Origin: Perkinsus olseni
Taxonomy: Eukaryota > Perkinsozoa > Perkinsida > Perkinsidae
NCBI GenBank assembly: GCA_013115135.1
Contig: JABANP010000039.1
Span: forward strand, 1 to 64,000
Direction of reading: 5' to 3'
DNA: 64,000 nucleotides
Part shown: one piece after another, positions 34,104-44,586 of the stretch
How the letters are laid out: each line of letters starts with the position of its first letter
Numbering within the stretch: the first letter of the stretch is position 1
Translations under genes and position numbers: made by a program
The notes under the pieces: model-generated
Told to the model about the DNA's origin: nothing
Databases searched by the model: none
The model's input: only the letters and a program-made list of their open reading frames with translations

Positions 34104-35472
34104 TCAGCAAAGTGCTAAACCGGCTTCGACGGCCTTCTTTGCGTTCAATCGGCCAGCAGGAGGGAAAGGACGTCCTTGGCTATTCTTGAGAGGGTCAGCG
34201 GATGATTCCAAAATATTCATGACTTGAGACTGAGTAAGGCCCAAGCTGTAAAGGAGGGCGGCAACACCGGCAACATGGGGAGCGGCCATTGACGTGCCAC
34301 TTCTGGTGGTATACCTATTCAAGGGAGTTCGTCGAAAGTATGCCCTCCCCAGGAGCAGCGATGCGGACGAAGGGGGCGTAGTTGCTGAAGGACGACAGTT
34401 CATCATTGGGCGACGAAGAGGCCACACATAGCATGTCAACATCCGCGGCAAAGGGGCACGGATCACTTGAGTTAGTGTCGAGCAGAGCGCCGTTGTTACC
34501 AGCAGCTGCTATGATGAGATGACCTTGATTAGCCGCGTTTTGCATCGCAGTTTTGAATGCTTGACTCGGCCCCGGATGCCCATAAGAATGGGTCGATATA
34601 ATTGCATCGTTAGCTACTGCATAGTTCAAAGCCCGGATGAGGATTGCAGTGCTACTTTGGCCAGCATCAGAGGACATTCTTATTGGCATGATCCTCACCG
34701 GCGCGATACCCGCTATGCCTATCTCGTTATCAGTCTCGGCACCCAGTATACCAGCACAGTGTGTACCATGGCCGTCAAAGTCATAAGGAGGACTACCGGG
34801 GTCAAAGGCATTATAACCGACGAGATAGCCGTCCTCATCTGTCAGGATGTTGTAAGCCAGGTCCTCATGGTCGAAGTCAACGCCTGTGCCTATCACGGCA
34901 ACGTTAACCTGAATCGTGCTGTGGCCTTCCAACGCCTCCCAGGCCTCCTTCATACCGATTCGTCTCAGATTCGCCTGCCACCAGGCGTACTTATCATTCA
35001 CACCAAGCAGATCCATAGAAAGGTTGTCGCTGGGCTCGGGAGCAGATTCCTCCGCTTCGGGAACAGTCTCCTCCAACTTAACCACGTAGTTGGGCTCGCA
35101 TATGGCCTCCATCTCGAGAGCCTCAGCGGCATTCTCCAGGTATTGGCAGACCTCCTGTCGAGTAGCACGGCAGTTGACGGAGGCTGTGTCGATGACCTGC
35201 ACCCCCACAGTAAACATACTCTCTACCGCCAACTCGTTGGACAGGCAGTCCGCCACAGTCGTCTCGGTGGGTGTCAATCGTCGTCTCGTGCCGAGGCTGT
35301 CAGCCAACATGTTTGGTATTGAACGTACGTCCACGAATGATGAGATCGACATCGCCCGCAGTGATGGGGAGGGACGCCGTAATGATGGCCTATTGATGGA
35401 GACGATGGTCTGGTCATCGGCAATGTCGGCCTTGGAGGCGACTAGAAGCACCGCGACGAGGAACAGTAGCAT
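34104..35472 (-). pseudogene. Subtilase with lost catalytic Asp and a frameshift
   Basis: Start at the ATG at 35472, giving a clear signal peptide (MLLFLVAVLLVASKA). Propeptide and S8 regions align with the gene at 18.6-20.0 kb. The active-site Asp is replaced: where paralogues read VVDTG this one reads VIGTGVDFDHEDL. His (GHGTHCAG), Asn (AAAGNNGAL) and Ser (GTSMAAPHVAG) are kept. Near 34318 the frame ends (LSTNSLE-stop) and the Ser-containing part continues in another frame; deleting one C from the CCC run there restores the frame. Either a catalytically dead homologue with a sequencing error or a pseudogene. Confidence 0.85.
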
Positions 35473-35579
35473 CGAGAGAGACGTGTTGCTGATCGACAAA
35501 AACTTGGCTGTCGTAATGACAAGCGAGGACAGATTAACGAAGTCACTCAACTCACGCAGTAAGACCGACTAACAATCAG

Positions 35580-37480
35580 TGTGAGCCTGAGCAGCCCCAT
35601 TCAATTAGTTGCATGAAGTTCATTAGGTCAATGACATTGGCGATACAGCCGACTCTGTGCTGTTCTAACACTATGTCGGCAATGGGAACCATTCCGTCCG
35701 TTTCCATACCGCCACGCCTGAGTGCCCTCCACCGGGTCACCTTTCGAAAAAGAAGATTCACGTTCTCGGCGAGAACTTCTCACACTTGCATGCATACACA
35801 CGCGGTCAACATCACGCTATATGTCCCCCTGGATACTCGATTCAGTAATAAACAGGAAAACGTCTCAAGGGCAGTATCGCTGCTCCATGAGCCCGGACGG
35901 GAATCGAGCGATCGCCACCCGCTTCATCACTGTGCAGCTCGGTGAAAGCAGCTGCATACCTCTACGGCACGAAAGTGGCTGTTATCGATATTGCCTTGTG
36001 ACACTCTCCCTGATGGTGTCACCGTGACGCCAGTGCGTCCTTGTCACCGCTGTCCCCATCGTGTCCCCTTTGCACTCTAATGCTACGCTCGTATGTTGAT
36101 GCGTGCAGGGTAGTCTGGGGATTAACTCTTTCATAAGACCCACCTCGCCCTTTGGCCTTGTGTTCTACGTATAAATAAGAAGACTACAACATCTAGGTCG
36201 ATCGTAGGATTCCCTGAGCTCTTACTACGCCGGTGGCAGTTGCATGCCTTGGCTTCATAGTCACGGTGACACCGCTGCATGCCACAGCCGTGACGCTAGT
36301 ATGACGAGGACGTCCATAGTGCACTACCAGTCGTAGTCCAATGGTGAGTCACCATTGGTGACGAACGTGCACTATCGTGGTGGCCTTGTTGTACTGTAGC
36401 TTGGTAACGACAGCGCGGTAACGACATAGGGTTCAAGGGGTGGCGTTACCGGGCTCGAAGAAAGTTCGAGAGCTATACTCATGCTTTGGTTTGCATACGA
36501 AATTGTGTTTCGATTTTCAACTTTTCTGTCGACTCAATTGTGCGACTCAACGGTGTTCCAGCGACGTGTGAGTGATTTCTAATGCGTTTTTCTCGCTGAA
36601 GAGTGAGAGTTCAACTCCGAAACTTCGAGAGGACACTGTAAGTCCACTATCCGAAATCTTTGCATATTTTCGTGGAGAGTGTCAGGAATTACAGCTCGAA
36701 ACGGCCACAAAGAGGAGGGATTTAACGTTGGAAAGGTCCAACGCGGGGCGGCGGGAGGAAAACCTCGCTGAAGCACTCGTCTGTGCACCGCTTGCGCTTG
36801 CACTCGAGAGCAGGGACGAATAAACCGATGAGTAGCAGACTGACAGAAAAATATCGTATGTAGGTAGCGTAACTGGAACCGATGGTACGCAGTAGCGGTA
36901 ACTGAGATACTTGTAACGAGGATAGTCTATCCATCGCAATTAATCATAATCACTATAGTGTACTGCTGTCGGATGACTCATCCGGGATGAGGCCCACACA
37001 ACCCTGTAACTTGCGCTGTATGCTGATTACAACCTCTGTAACGAGCACGTACGCCTTATCGGGTGATCGTGACAACCCCCTTCCTCCTTGTTACCGCACA
37101 TCATTAGTCACAGGTTTGCTATTTCCCTCTGACCACTCTCTGCAAGTCTGCCATTTGCGTGTCATCTACTCATCCTTTCTCCGGACTCGGGAAAAGCATA
37201 TGACTCGCACGAAAGGCCGTGACGCTGGTGGTTGCCCGCCATGAAGAGGTCCTGTTTTCATACGATAGCCATCCTGCGGCCCAGGATGGAGAGCGAAGCA
37301 GGCAAAGATGGAATCCGAATTCCACTGGAATTATTCCAGTGTTCCAGGCCGCTTTCCCAACACCTTCACGCCCTCAAGTCGATAGATGAGATGAACCAGT
37401 GAGAGGCGGCTTCCGCAATTGACACATCTATGCACTGAATGGAGTTTAACTGGAAACGTCGAAGGTAGCGTAGATTGAGA
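35580..37480. other. Gene-poor region
   Basis: No gene supported. A plus-strand frame at 36572-36823 is charged and could be coiled-coil, but nothing confirms it. A solo LTR lies at 36081-36191. Confidence 0.35.
36081..36191 (+). repeat. Solo LTR of the miniature element family
   Basis: 111 bp, starting TGCTACGCTCG and ending ACTACAACA. It is alignable over its whole length with the terminal repeats at 28999-29118 and 29549-29651. The flanks TCTAA (left) and TCTAG (right) are a near-perfect 5-bp target duplication. Confidence 0.7.
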
Positions 37481-40400
37481 CTACTGCTGGTACAACAGGA
37501 GACCGGTGTCAACGTGGATGGAGGCGCAGTCGAGAGCATCGACCGCCTCTGCAAGAGCCTCATTACGAGCTCGGGCCTCGGGATCTGAAACGGCTCATTG
37601 TAAAACGGCTTACCGGGAATCGAACCAGCGACCTTCAGGTTACTTACTAACGTCCTCATTGTCATTCCGCTCCTCCATTGTTGCTCTCGCCACCTCATGT
37701 CTGAATCGAACTCTCATGTTCAGCGCCGCTTTGGCCACCAATTCCATCATCGCCACTTTAGTCGTCGGCGGATCCAAGTAATAAAGCCAAAAGGAAATAA
37801 TACTCGCCTGTTGATTAACCGATGGGGCAATCACGCTCTTCGGCACCTGACCGCAATATAATTTCGTGGCGCAGTGACGCTATCAGCCCGACCGCCACCA
37901 ACCTCAGACAACTTGATGATGTGCTCCGAATGTAGTCGATGTAGAAGCATCTGACACTCTTCCCGATCGATCATGCATCGCTCCGCCACCCGAATCGTTT
38001 CCGACTTATACCCCGTCGTGAGCAAATACTGGTAAACTCGAGCTCCTACCACACCATACCTACCAAAGCAGCGAGATCGATCACCGGGGCGCGCGCTTCT
38101 GACACCACACTCACTTCTCAGTCAATATCGAATGAGTTAGTTCCTCCGTCAACTTGGCCATAACATTCTTCCAGTCCACTCGGTAGCTAGCCGGTCCACT
38201 CTGAGTCATTGCTGTTGCCGCTGCGGCGGAGGCAGCCGCCCGTTTGGACGTTCGCCGCTTCGTCCCCGTGCTCTGAGACACGACCAGGCTGAACCATGAA
38301 CGAGCAACAACCCGATAGACCACGTCGGACTACAGAGCAACGCACAATGAAATCAAATGTTCGAATTGAGGGAAGAGGAGGCTTCAACAGGCGACTGCTA
38401 CTACAACCACTTTCAAAAACGACCACCGAAGACATGGTGGGAGGGAAGAACATCTTCGATAGAGCGGCCAGCGTGGCATTGATGCACTCCGTGGCAATCT
38501 ACATGACTAGCTGCGACTTAGTGTGAAGGAAAATCCCGACTATCCTCCCCAGGGTAGCCAAGCGGTGACAGAGACTGCTCGAACTGCGCATGAGAAGACT
38601 GGTTCAAGTGCTGTCATAAGAGAACCGCGCGCCACGAAATTCTCACGGCAGTTGCTGCTGCAGCGGCGGCAGCGTTGGTGCAGAGGACAAGAGCGTCCTG
38701 ATGTTTGCTGAAGACGTTGAGGTATTTAATCAATTCATCACGTTGTCGATTCATAGTGGCTGATGCCGATGAACCTATAGGAGTATCTTAGGTCGAAGCA
38801 TGCAAGATATGGGGAAGGTTACCAATGCCGGAAGAAGCCGGGGAGGATGAAGGTGATGATGACGGAGTCTCGTGGCCACGAGTCATCCAATCCAGGAGAT
38901 CGTCAACTTGGAAGGTATCTGAGTAGTCAGTCAGCACATGAGAAAATACATGAATCGCTTCGCTCCGCCTCACCAGTAGTGCAATCAGTCAACTTAGTAT
39001 TATCCACCGGTCCCATCGGAGGCTTCACTGACTCATTCAGCATCACCTAGATGAACACACATTACTCCACCCCTTCTCACCCCGGTTCAATCCCCGGTCC
39101 CTCCACCTGGAATATTTTCCCGGCCGCCGGGTTCATCCTCTTGCCCACATACTCAACAGCAAGCTGCTTGATCAACATCATATCAAGGGCCACTTGGTTC
39201 GGTCGAAGTACCTGCCGAACAGCCTCACTGTCCCGCACGTCACCTCGCTAAACCCAGGACGCCCTCAGCGGCGGAGACCACCACACCCATCAGAAGTCGC
39301 CATTTCCGGAAGCAGTCAAGTCCCAGCACCGGGGAGGTGGTCATCGGCACCGACACTTAACGCTCCATCAATGACTTCGAGTTGGCCAATAAGATACTCG
39401 ATGGTAATACAAGATACCATCAGCAGGGCGAGCGAGATTTACACTCCACAGAGAGCGATGCCAACAATGCTGCTTACCCCGCCGCCTTCTATCTGAACCG
39501 CATCTATCTTCTTCATCAGCCTTTTGCTCCTGCCAGCTTGCTGTCGGCCCCCTTTAGCACCCCTACCCCCTGCAGCGCCAGCCGCTGCCCTCTTACGCGT
39601 ACCCGCCTTAGCCTGGCAACGGAAGAGAAATTGGGGAAACACCCATGCGAAGCGCTTATCGAAAAATCAACGGCGAAAATGATATCTAAGAGACCCGACG
39701 ACAGTTGAATCGAAGATGGACCACAGGCGAGCTCCGAAAGCCACAGCCATTCTACTATACTGACAAAGTTGATGCTACGCGCTTGCTGAGACAGAATGAA
39801 ACCGTCAACAGTGGAGCCAACGCAGACTGCAGACGGGTCGTTCGGCAGGGATAAAGAACCCTTGCTCATCACCTTCGGCTGCCAACGCTTTTTTCTTCCT
39901 CGTTGGCGCCGTGACCTCTCCAGGCTGCTGATCGCCCGCTAGTAGAGCTAACTCTGGCGACATCATCAATAGATCATCCGCAGCAGCGATATCTGAGACA
40001 AGCACGCATGCACAAAAGATACCAACAAATAGGAGAGAAGCTCTATCGAAAGCAACACGAACGCCAGAGAAAAAGATATCGAAGGTCTCGGTGAGAGATG
40101 GCATTCGAAAGTGCACTCGCCACCCGCCCACGGCACAGTCCAGAATTTGGATTGATATCAATCAAGCAAAGCTTCTAGTATCTACTTCCTGGCGCGACAA
40201 CAAGACACGAAGCTATCGAATCGTGACTGGTACAGCTGACCAAGCACTGTGCTGATCCGTCAAGTCACCCCTCAGAATACAGGACGTCGCGAGCGTTTCC
40301 ACTCACTACCTTCCTCCGCCCCGCCACCGATATCAGGGATCATCGGACTTTCCTCCTCAGGTGACGACGCCATCTCGTCCGACCCGTCGCTCTTCTGAGG

Positions 40401-41883
40401 CGTGCCCGGCGGCGTCGGCGCCTTCTGCTGCTGGTCAGCAGCCCTCAGGCAAGGTTCCACTCTGTACAACACCTAGAGGATATCAGACGCTGCTGCCACA
40501 GACGCTCGTAACAGCTTCTGCGCATGCTGACTTTCCCTCATCCGAAGGTCAGCAAGCTCACCGCGAACAGAACGACGCCCTCAACATCAAATACTCAGCG
40601 AGGACGGATATCAACACTGCGATCGACGAAGCCTGCTTATTTCACGCCGCCTCGCGCCGAATCACAGCGACAGACAGACCAAACTTACGATATATTTTCG
40701 GATAACTTAATATCACTTCAGAAAACCCCCCTGGACGAGTGCTAATTCCCCAGACCTTACATTGCTGGTAACCAGCTCGATCAATGCTGCCTCCACATCT
40801 GCCTTGACCTCCCTCATCGGTGGTGCATGCTCTCCGACGTACTCTGAAGGGCGTAAGATACCCCACCTCCGCTGCTGCAGGCATCAGCCTCACCTCGCCA
40901 TCGTAGTGCTGTAAACTCAATCAGGTCATCCCACGGGACTCTGCCACGCCGCAGGACCTGACCTTCGATCTGCAAATTTCGCTCGCCCGGAAATATCTTT
41001 ACCTCGGCCATGACATGCACCGCCACTGGTCGCCGTCGACCCATTTGTTGCTGAACGAGGTTCATATACTTGGGATATCGTAAACGAGCTATAACAGCAC
41101 TGGGCGAGGCACTATACAAAACCTAAAAATGACGTCACTCGGGATCGAACCGGCGGCCTTTCGCATGGGAGGTGTACCAAGTGCTGCGGCGGAGCGCCTG
41201 CTTTCTCTTGGCTCGGCACTTGAACTTGACGAACCATGTGAGAGACCGCTATGTTGTTTTGTAGCAAAATCATCAACGCGTCGCGGATGCACGACCAAGT
41301 CATTCTATCTGCAATGAAAAAGACAACATGGTGGGATCGAACCGGAGACCTTCTGAATCGCCATCCTCACTCGTAATCTCATGCACCGAATGAGTGACCT
41401 TCGCATCCGTCCGCAGATCCAGTGGCCAACTGAGCTCCTCGTTCACATACTTGCTCAACTCCGGGAACCTGAGCATCACTCCTCCAGCATTCCTCCGCTA
41501 GCGTTCGAAAATACGGATATCCTATCCCAATACTTCGGTCAGAAAAAAAACTCATTCGTCGTTGTTATTTTGGTAGTAACAGCAAATTGCTGTGGTCATC
41601 ACAGTAATAGTCCCGAGGGGCGCTCGGAAGGGTGCTATGAACAGAGCGCAATAGCATGAATTTACTGCTGTTAGATATAAGACTGAGTAGTGGTGGTAAC
41701 CACTCTAACCTACCTCATGGGCCCTCTTGATAGAAGGCAGCTCGCTACAGCGGAGACGGCGGGACCAAACTGATCGGTGATTATATCACAGCAAAGCTTG
41801 TGGACGGCCGCCTGAGGAGCCTCGATCGCCGGGGCATTGAAGGGGGGTGGCCGAGACGACGGCGCTGATGACGAGCCGACCAT
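37481..41883 (-). CDS. POLR3C: RNA polymerase III subunit RPC3 (POLR3C/Rpc82)
   Basis: A subunit of the RPC3-RPC6-RPC7 initiation subcomplex of Pol III, built of winged-helix domains. Exons I can place: 41883-41714 (HKLCCDIITDQFGP), 41468-41371, 41308-41220 (IRDALMILLQNNIAVSHM), 41122-40894 (VIARLRYPKYMNLVQQQ and GQVLRRGRVPWDDLI), 40843-40761, about 40470-40300 (charged linker), a part ending 39107, 39046-38974, 38918-38823, 38774-38647, about 38080-37903 (ARVYQYLLTTGYKSETIRV), 37846-37648 and 37584-37481. The last exon encodes LDCASIHVDTGLLLYQQ, matching the family C-terminus (LDASEIQVDETIFLL). Placed junctions keep phase; the stretch 40300-39110 is incompletely modelled. Nearly every intron carries one of the recurrent cores described below. 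Identification is by family pattern, moderately strong. Confidence 0.8.
37585..37647 (-). repeat. Intron with tRNA T-arm-like core (sense)
   Basis: 63-nt last intron of POLR3C, GTAAGT...TTTCAG. It begins GTAAGTAACCTGAAGGTC and continues GCTGGTTCGATTCCCGG, nearly the same string that fills the DUF726 intron at 42693-42743. Confidence 0.85.
37847..37902 (-). repeat. Intron with AATTTCGTGGCGC core (antisense)
   Basis: 56-nt POLR3C intron between LSE and VPKSVIAPS. The gene strand reads CACTGCGCCACGAAATT, the reverse complement of the core found in the HslU intron at 52702-52748. Confidence 0.8.
38584..38646 (-). repeat. Intron with AATTTCGTGGCGC core (sense)
   Basis: 63-nt POLR3C intron that begins GTGAGAATTTCGTGGCGCG. 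The first 19 bases are identical to the start of the HslU intron at 52702. Confidence 0.8.
38775..38822 (-). repeat. Intron with CCTAAGATAC core
   Basis: 48-nt POLR3C intron, gtaacc...ctatag, with GACCTAAGATACTCC close to its 3' end. Confidence 0.75.
38919..38973 (-). repeat. Intron with GGCGGAGCGAAG core
   Basis: 55-nt POLR3C intron that begins GTGAGGCGGAGCGAAGCG. Confidence 0.8.
39047..39106 (-). repeat. Intron with T-arm-like palindrome (antisense)
   Basis: 60-nt POLR3C intron, gtggag...atctag. The plus strand reads CCCCGGTTCAATCCCCGG, a perfect T-arm mimic, so the element lies opposite to the gene. Confidence 0.75.
41123..41219 (-). repeat. Intron with tRNA T-arm-like core (sense)
   Basis: POLR3C intron of about 97 nt (donor uncertain among three in-phase GT sites) ending TTTTTAG. 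Core: GGCCGCCGGTTCGATCCCG. Confidence 0.7.
41309..41370 (-). repeat. Intron with tRNA T-arm-like core (sense)
   Basis: 62-nt POLR3C intron, gtgagg...attgcag. Core: GAAGGTCTCCGGTTCGATCC. Confidence 0.8.
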
Positions 41884-41889
41884 TGGGAA

Positions 41890-41965
41890 TAGCCAACCAC
41901 TAAAATGCACTCACTGGGATTCGAACCCGGGTCGATGTAAAACACAAATCACTGCCCTCTTTAAA
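41890..41965 (-). repeat. T-arm-like element upstream of POLR3C start
   Basis: The minus strand reads CGACCCGGGTTCGAATCCC, then GTGAGTGCATTTTAG just before the first exon, so the element ends in an AG. It may be the 3' end of a 5'UTR intron or a trans-splice acceptor region. Confidence 0.6.
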
Positions 41966-42078
41966 AATGTCTGAAGTTCAATAGTGTCGGAATAGTATTA
42001 TAATCAAATATCATCCAAACTTCACACGTCATCTGATAAAGCGTTGAGGAACTTCAAGGCCGACCAAGAGTCCAAGAT

Positions 42079-44300
42079 TCACTCTAGAATGTCCAGCACA
42101 GCCATGATCTCAGTGAGATACTCAGGGTAGTGATCGTGGCGTTCGACCAACTTTCCCAGATCAACATTTTCCACGCCCGAGATCCCCCGAGCAGGGCTCA
42201 GCCCCGCCACCTTGACTCCCCACTCCATGTAACGGTAGAGGAATCCTAACACCCAATCACTGCCAGAGTAGCCATTGACGAATCTTCCGGATACAACCGC
42301 GCGCGCCCTGAAATTAACACGGTTTAGGAGGGTGGGGGACTTGAGTGGCCTACCTCCGCCATGCTTTCTTATGATCAGACCCCACGGCAGGGGCGTCGAA
42401 AGTGACGGCGATCGGGGCTCCCAACAAAACAACGTTTTGAACGACATTGAAGTATCCTTTGCTGTACCTACAATATCCGAAAATATCTTAGGTCGGAGAG
42501 TGTAAGATTCAAATAGGTCGAGTGAATCCGAGTTGAGTTTCCCAGTTCTTACAAAATTTCTAAACATTTGAAAATGACACGTGCGCCGTTGCTGATGCCC
42601 ACTAGAGTGACTGGTCGATTCCCCACACAATTCGGGTCCATAATAGCGGAGGCCAAAACCTCTCCCGCCACGGACGACCGATCACGTACAACCTGAAAGA
42701 AAATACCCTCGCCGGGAATCGAACCAGGGACCTTTCGGATTACCAGCCAGGTGTTGTCCAGGTCAGTCATGTACTTTATAATCCACACTGGGAACATCGC
42801 AGTTGCTGCTGCCGCCCCAATCGTAGCCTGCAGCCACAGACTGGCCGCCTGCTTTGCAATCTCGTCCGTGATCAATCGACGCAGAACCTTCACGGAAGAA
42901 AAACAATAACAAAACGACCTTACCCAGGTGGAGGGTAACCCTCTGAGAGTTAGACCGGTTCTGGAGAGGTCCCCTCTGTGGGCTTGTTCCTCGACAGGAA
43001 TAGCGCGATTTTTTCGTGCCTCACCAAAACAGGATGAAGTAAACCATCCAGTAAACCAGTGGAAAAGAATAGTGGACTAGTGGATCGTCAGCAGTCATTC
43101 AACGCGTTGATGGAGTTGAGATACAAATTCGTAAATTTACCATAGCAGATCCAAGCATCAACCAAAACGCCACCCAAACCTCCGTCCCACCCGCGGCCTA
43201 CGCTTCCGAGCCTGAGGAGATCATGGCTCTCCCAATTCACCGCATAAACTTCGCTCTGCCGGGTCGGATGTCCACCATATCGATTCAGACTGCCGCTGCC
43301 GGTGGTATCCTCGCCGTAGATCTCGGGTTCGATCCACGGAAGGATCACATCATCCCGATCCCGAAGCCATCTACGAGTGACACAAAAATCTCACAACATG
43401 AGGCGCTTCGCTCCGCCTACCCTCCCACACACAGTCGCAGCTCCAGTGCTCCCGGATCACTCGCCTGACCTCGATCGTTCGCCGCACTGTCGGTCTGGTC
43501 CACTTTCCGCCCCCAGGAATCGAACGCACGACCTTTGGATTTCAATATCGCGCTTTCAGCGTAGGCGTCCTTGAATTCAAATTCATGAAGATCTCCCCAT
43601 CTTCTGTTCATCTTGAATCCGGTAAGACCCGCCCCGCCAGCCCCGAACAGGACCGCCACTCCGGCCGTCCCCACAGCCGCCAGAAAACCGCTGGCCGAGA
43701 CGATCAGTCCACCAACAGCCACTCCTAGTGAACCCAGACTCCCGAGAGCCGTACCAACGCTAGCCAGACCTGTAGGCAACAACAAGCAATTTCGTGGCGC
43801 AGTGACGCTCGTTTGCTACTACCAGCAACCACTGCGGGTGCGGCCAAGCCTCCAGTGAGTGCAAGGAGAGCTCCTCCGCCCAAGGCTGCTGCGCCAATTT
43901 TCATGCGTCTCGAAAGCCTCGACCTGGTGGGAAAAGGACACTGGCGGCGAGTACGGCACTGAGTTCGGGCGGGGCACGAGCTGAGCAACGCTGACTGATC
44001 TCAGTACTCTCTAGAAGGGACAGCATTCTATAACGGGAAAGTGAACAGCCATCAACAGTCGATGGTATATTAGAACCCGGGTCGATTGAATGATGAATCA
44101 GCCTCTTAACCGCCAGGCTATTCCTACCCGCTGCTCGCCCGAACATGATCAACTCCCGGCTGGACTCGATTCTCCAGTTGGTGATGCTGCTGCTCTTCTT
44201 CCTCTTCCTTCCCTCTTCTTAACGCCTCATTCAACTCCAATCCAACTTCACATTCCCACCCCTCGATAACGTGTGCAGATATACCGAACAACCCGGCCAT
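42079..44300 (-). CDS. DUF726/TMCO4-like membrane protein with alpha/beta-hydrolase motif
   Basis: Family members have a hydrophobic glycine-rich domain followed by an alpha/beta-hydrolase-like domain. N-terminal exon from the ATG at 44300 (MAGLFGISAHVIEGW). The exon ending at 43823 has ALGGGALLALTGGLAAP. Exon 43769-43421 has the membrane stretch, GAGGAGLTGFKMNRR and ALELRLCVGG. The exon from 43370 has SEVYAVNWESHDLLRLG. Next comes an exon ending at 42744 (YMTDLDNTWL). Exon 42692-42553 has NRPVTLVGISNGARVIF, where the usual G.S.G nucleophile elbow reads GISNG. Exon 42467-42354 has VVQNVVLLGAPIA. Exon 42307-42079 has VVSGRFVNGYSGSDWVLGFLYR and ENVDL. Phases of the last four exons close exactly. 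Substrate unknown. A short extra segment after HEFEF (about 43575-43450) reads through in frame and contains a T-arm-like string. Confidence 0.82.
42308..42353 (-). other. 46-nt intron of the DUF726 gene
   Basis: gtaggc...atttcag between AWRR and ARAVVSG, phase 2. None of the recurrent cores seen. Confidence 0.7.
42468..42552 (-). repeat. Intron with CCTAAGATA core
   Basis: 85-nt DUF726 intron, gtaaga...ttgtag, with GACCTAAGATATTTTCGG about 20 nt before the acceptor. Confidence 0.75.
42693..42743 (-). repeat. Intron made almost entirely of a tRNA T-arm-like core
   Basis: 51 nt. It begins GTAATCCGAAAGGTCCC, continues TGGTTCGATTCCCGG and ends TTTTCTTTCAG. The junction DNTWL/VVRDR is in frame and matches the family sequence. 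Confidence 0.88.
43371..43420 (-). repeat. 50-nt intron with GGCGGAGCGAAG core
   Basis: Begins GTAGGCGGAGCGAAGCGCC and ends CACTCGTAG. Splicing joins CVGG to WLRDRDD, as in the protein family. Confidence 0.88.
43770..43822 (-). repeat. 53-nt intron with AATTTCGTGGCGC core (antisense)
   Basis: Begins gtagtagc, has CACTGCGCCACGAAATTGC and ends cctacag. Splicing gives PAVVAG/LASVGTALG. Confidence 0.88.
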
Positions 44301-44586
44301 CTCAAACAGCGCGCAGCGAGTGCCTGCCAACCAAAGATTCCAACCCACTAAATCTCCTAAGAGAAGGAGTCAGGTAGACGGGCTGAATCAGCCCGCACAA
44401 GGAAGATCCCCCCGTCAGTGATAGTAAGACGCCAGTCGCATGCATGCACACCAACGACCATCAAAGGACATCATCCTCATCGCTCTGACCGACCGTGAAT
44501 ATTACGACTGTTATAAATATGTTGCTTCGCTCCGCCTTCTTTCGATTTCTTTTTTCCACTCCGCTTCTTCTTCTTCCTCTCATGGT

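Noticed and set aside
40990..41040. 33-nt in-frame intron inside POLR3C exon 4 (gtaaag...ttgcag)
   Set aside because: Too short to trust, and the sequence reads through without a stop; left as coding.
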